This document shows, one piece after another, positions 35,096 to 37,141 of a DNA stretch of 37,141 nucleotides. Source of the stretch: CAYLHF01 sp964383365 (GTDB taxonomy: Bacteria; Bacteroidota; Rhodothermia; Rhodothermales; UBA10348); NCBI GenBank assembly GCA_964383365.1, contig CAYLHF010000029.1, positions 1 to 37,141 of the forward strand. Reading direction: 5' to 3'. Every line of letters starts with the position of its first letter. Position 1 is the first letter of the stretch. The notes under the pieces were generated by a model. The model made no database searches. It saw only the letters and a program-made list of their open reading frames with translations, and was not told the origin of the DNA. Both the position numbers and the translations under genes were made by a program.

Positions 35096-36040
35096 CTAAA
35101 GTATCGGTCCCGCTACCCACACCAGGTAGGCAGCAAAAGAGGCGAGCAAGAAAACTCCCTGAACTCTCGAGATCCGGTATCGGAAGTTGGCAAGAGGGAA
35201 GAGCATGAGGGTAAACACGATCATGACCGGGAAATGCATCTGGATCGATACCGCATCCACTTGTACCGGCCGGATCAACGCCACGAATCCGACTACGAAC
35301 AGAATGTTGAGCATGTTGCTGCCCAGGATGTTTCCGATCGACATATCCGGTTCTTTTCGAATCGCACACATGACGGAGGCCGCCATTTCGGGCAGACTCG
35401 TACCGATCGCCACGACGGTCAGGCCGATGATCACGGGATCGATCTCCATCATATCGGCAATGCTCACCGCCGATCCAACCATCAGCCTGGCTCCGATTGC
35501 CAGGGCGCCGATACCGCCGATCATATACATACCACGTTGAAAGGCCGTCAGATCATTCTGCAACGGTTTGGGTTTGCCATTGGTACGTGCGTGTCGGCGG
35601 GCGTCCCAAACGATAAAGACCATGAAGAGAAAAAGACCAAGGACCAGCACACCACCTTCCAGACGATTTATCACGCCGTCGATCGCAAGGAAGTAGAAAA
35701 GAAGGGTGACGCCGAGCATCATCGGGTACTCCTGACGCAGGGTGTCTCTGTTCACCGTGAGCGGCATTAAAACGGAGCTCAAACCCAGAATGAGGGCAAT
35801 ATTGGCGATGTTGGAACCGACGATGTTTCCAATCGCGAGGCCGTCTTCCCCCATGAATACGGCAAAAATATTGAGCAGAAACTCCGGCATGGATGTACCG
35901 AGTGCCACAACCGTCAGTCCGATGACCATGGGGCGTATTCCAAAGTGACGGGCGATGCTCGTTGCCGATCGGACTAACCACTCCGCCCCATAATAGAGCA
36001 CGGCCAGTCCACCTAGAAAGACGAGGAATTGAATGAGCAT
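35096..36040 (-). CDS. Calcium/sodium antiporter (CaCA family, YrbG-like)
   Basis: This 314-residue membrane protein has about ten hydrophobic segments and the two conserved alpha repeats of the CaCA family. The first has ALGTSMPEFLLN and GNIVGSNIANIALILG; the second has AIGTSLPEMAASV and GNILGSNMLNILFVVG. Each contains the acidic residue and the GSN turn that form the ion path. It likely exchanges Na+ or H+ for Ca2+ across the inner membrane, as YrbG does. Length is standard. It is followed after 28 bases by the VWA gene and preceded by the cytidine deaminase gene, 39 bases away. Confidence 0.95.
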   Translation of the reverse strand: MLIQFLVFLGGLAVLYYGAEWLVRSATSIARHFGIRPMVIGLTVVALGTSMPEFLLNIFAVFMGEDGLAIGNIVGSNIANIALILGLSSVLMPLTVNRDTLRQEYPMMLGVTLLFYFLAIDGVINRLEGGVLVLGLFLFMVFIVWDARRHARTNGKPKPLQNDLTAFQRGMYMIGGIGALAIGARLMVGSAVSIADMMEIDPVIIGLTVVAIGTSLPEMAASVMCAIRKEPDMSIGNILGSNMLNILFVVGFVALIRPVQVDAVSIQMHFPVMIVFTLMLFPLANFRYRISRVQGVFLLASFAAYLVWVAGPIL

Positions 36041-36079
36041 GCAGCCGCAGCGAGAGTTCTGATCGAAAAGAAAGGGATG

Positions 36080-36958
36080 TCAGCCCGATTTTCGGATAGC
36101 GTCACCGGAGAAAAAACCCGGTAGGAGAGACGTAACGCTGGTCTCTTCCACAGGCGAGTTTCCGCGGTCCATCCAAACCGACGCTTCTGGGGCAAGTTCC
36201 ACCAGGACCTGCCTGCACGCGCCACACGGGGAAGCGTTCGCGTCGCCGGGACAGCTGAGCAGAATGCGTTCGGTGATCGGAAGCCCATACGAGACTATTG
36301 TGCCAAGGGCGTTTCTTTCGGCGCACAGAACAAATGGCCAGTCCGGGTGCTCACAATTGACTCCCGGAACGGCTCGGCCGTCCGATAGAATCATGAGGCA
36401 ACCCACGGGAAAATGCGACTCGGGGATATACGCGTGGCGGCTGGTCTGAGCTGCCAACGCGACGCCTTCATCGGCACTAACATCCGAAGGAATAGATACG
36501 AACGGTTCCAATTCTCCCAGAACGGGGGGGAGAGGGGCATTCTGACCGGTCCGGGTCCAGATTCCGTCCGTCGAAGGATTGAACGGTCCGAGGGGGTGAT
36601 TTCGGAGAAATGACTCGTTCGCACCATCCTCCGGATTCCCCGGTGTAAGACCGAGTGCCACGATATCCGATCTCCCGAGGGCGAGGGCAGTAGACAGCGC
36701 GTTTACAGATGCCGGGATGACGAGTTGGAATGACGCATTCTCGACTCGAACTCCGGGTACCGTTTGACCGTTTGACAGGAGCACCACAGCACCGCGCTTC
36801 CTGGACGAATATGGTACGTACGAACGATCAGAAGCCGATTTGGCCAATGCGAGCAGGCTCTGGCACGTATGATTGCTGTCTGGCACGGTAGCCTGATGTC
36901 GGTGATACGAAAAGGGAGCGGACGCATTCGAACACCACGAGGCCACAAAAGGGTCCAA
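36080..36958 (-). CDS. cdd: Two-domain cytidine deaminase, N-half degenerate, C-half catalytic
   Basis: The enzyme converts cytidine to uridine in pyrimidine salvage. Counted from the TTG at 36958 (292 residues), the C-terminal half holds the zinc site: Cys212 with Glu214 (CAERNALGT) and Cys245/Cys248 (PCGACRQ). The N-terminal half (about 45-105) is a copy of the same fold: YVPYSS...AVVLLSNGQTVPGV against YIPESH...LMILSDGRAVPGV, and PASVNALST where CAERNALGT should be. Its zinc and catalytic residues are gone. E. coli Cdd has the same two-domain plan but with the N-terminal half active. The start is unsure: TTG 36958, GTG 36946 or GTG 36886. No strong ribosome binding site decides it. Confidence 0.82.
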   Translation of the reverse strand: MDPFVASWCSNASAPFSYHRHQATVPDSNHTCQSLLALAKSASDRSYVPYSSRKRGAVVLLSNGQTVPGVRVENASFQLVIPASVNALSTALALGRSDIVALGLTPGNPEDGANESFLRNHPLGPFNPSTDGIWTRTGQNAPLPPVLGELEPFVSIPSDVSADEGVALAAQTSRHAYIPESHFPVGCLMILSDGRAVPGVNCEHPDWPFVLCAERNALGTIVSYGLPITERILLSCPGDANASPCGACRQVLVELAPEASVWMDRGNSPVEETSVTSLLPGFFSGDAIRKSG

Positions 36959-37055
36959 TACTTTTGTCCAAACGGCCGATCGGCGAATCGAGAACGTTTA
37001 TTATCCATTCATACATTGCACAGAACAACGCCTGGTGCTAGCTTACGCGCCTCTT

Positions 37056-37141
37056 GCCGGGATGGCGGAATAGGTAGACGCAACGGACTTAAAATCCGTT
37101 GGGGCGTAAGCCCCGTGCGGGTTCGAGCCCCGCTCCCGGTA
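37056..37141 (+). tRNA. tRNA-Leu (anticodon UAA)
   Basis: The 86-base cloverleaf has a 7-bp acceptor stem (37056-37062 with 37134-37140, first pair G-U), a D-arm, an anticodon stem ACGGA/TCCGT with anticodon TAA at 37090-37092, a long variable arm (GGGGC/GCCCC hairpin) as in class II tRNAs, and a T-arm with TTCGAGC. The discriminator A73 is the last base of the window, so it is not known whether CCA is encoded. It reads UUA/UUG codons. Confidence 0.95.

Noticed and set aside
36975..36984. GCCGATCGGC palindrome upstream of the tRNA
   Set aside because: Ten bases is short enough to occur by chance, and no supporting promoter or conserved context was seen.

Overview
The window looks like an ordinary chromosomal segment of an aerobic, Gram-negative bacterium of the Bacteroidota/Rhodothermota type. 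The evidence is inferential: two small outer-membrane beta-barrel proteins with signal peptides, many Cys-lipobox lipoproteins, a lamin-tail surface protein whose C-terminus resembles gliding/T9SS-type cargo, a two-domain M16 protease lipoprotein, a SUF cluster that includes sufT, and few clear Shine-Dalgarno sites. No 16S rRNA or other decisive marker is present, so the phylum is a guess. I see about 33 protein genes and one tRNA. I found no CRISPR array, insertion sequence or prophage. No gene-free stretch exceeds 300 bases; the longest is 480-674, in which I see no convincing gene.

Layout. 1-479: 3' end of a YhdH/AcuI-type quinone oxidoreductase. 675-4315: a beta-barrel gene converging on an M16 protease lipoprotein gene. 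4482-7170: a stand-alone copy of a GspE/PilB N-terminal domain, followed by a full GspE/PilB-type ATPase carrying a diverged version of the same domain. 7189-10753: minus-strand genes for a lipoprotein, a GltS-like transporter and a PlsC-like acyltransferase. 10884-13179: plus-strand HU, a zinc-ribbon/TPR membrane protein and a TPM-domain membrane protein. 13200-18855: minus-strand operon sufB-sufC-sufD-sufS-sufE-sufT, tightly coupled, with an A-type carrier (sufA-like) divergent at 18951. 19394-21641: minus-strand hemW followed by two tandem DUF192 lipoprotein genes. 21742-22254: a second small beta-barrel gene, divergent from 22372-25764, a FixABCX-type set (etfB, etfA, fixC, fixX). 25792-36958: seven minus-strand genes reading cdd, Na+/Ca2+ antiporter, VWA membrane protein, M20 amidohydrolase, lamin-tail protein, second A-type Fe-S carrier, clpC. 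37056-37141: tRNA-Leu(UAA).

How the genes fit together. Iron-sulfur and redox biology dominates: a complete SUF machine, two A-type carriers, a radical-SAM HemW, and a FixABCX electron-transfer module whose FixX is a ferredoxin-like protein needing Fe-S clusters. The rest is envelope and housekeeping.

The most unusual items are: the duplicated GspE N-domain as a separate protein; a cytidine deaminase made of a degenerate N-terminal half and a catalytic C-terminal half, the reverse of the E. coli order; ClpC with a long disordered C-terminal tail; a near-perfect 24-bp palindrome in the leader of the zinc-ribbon gene; and a 19-bp triplicated repeat that puts a stop codon in all three frames at the end of the second beta-barrel gene. 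I did not find a clear novel defence or mobile system.
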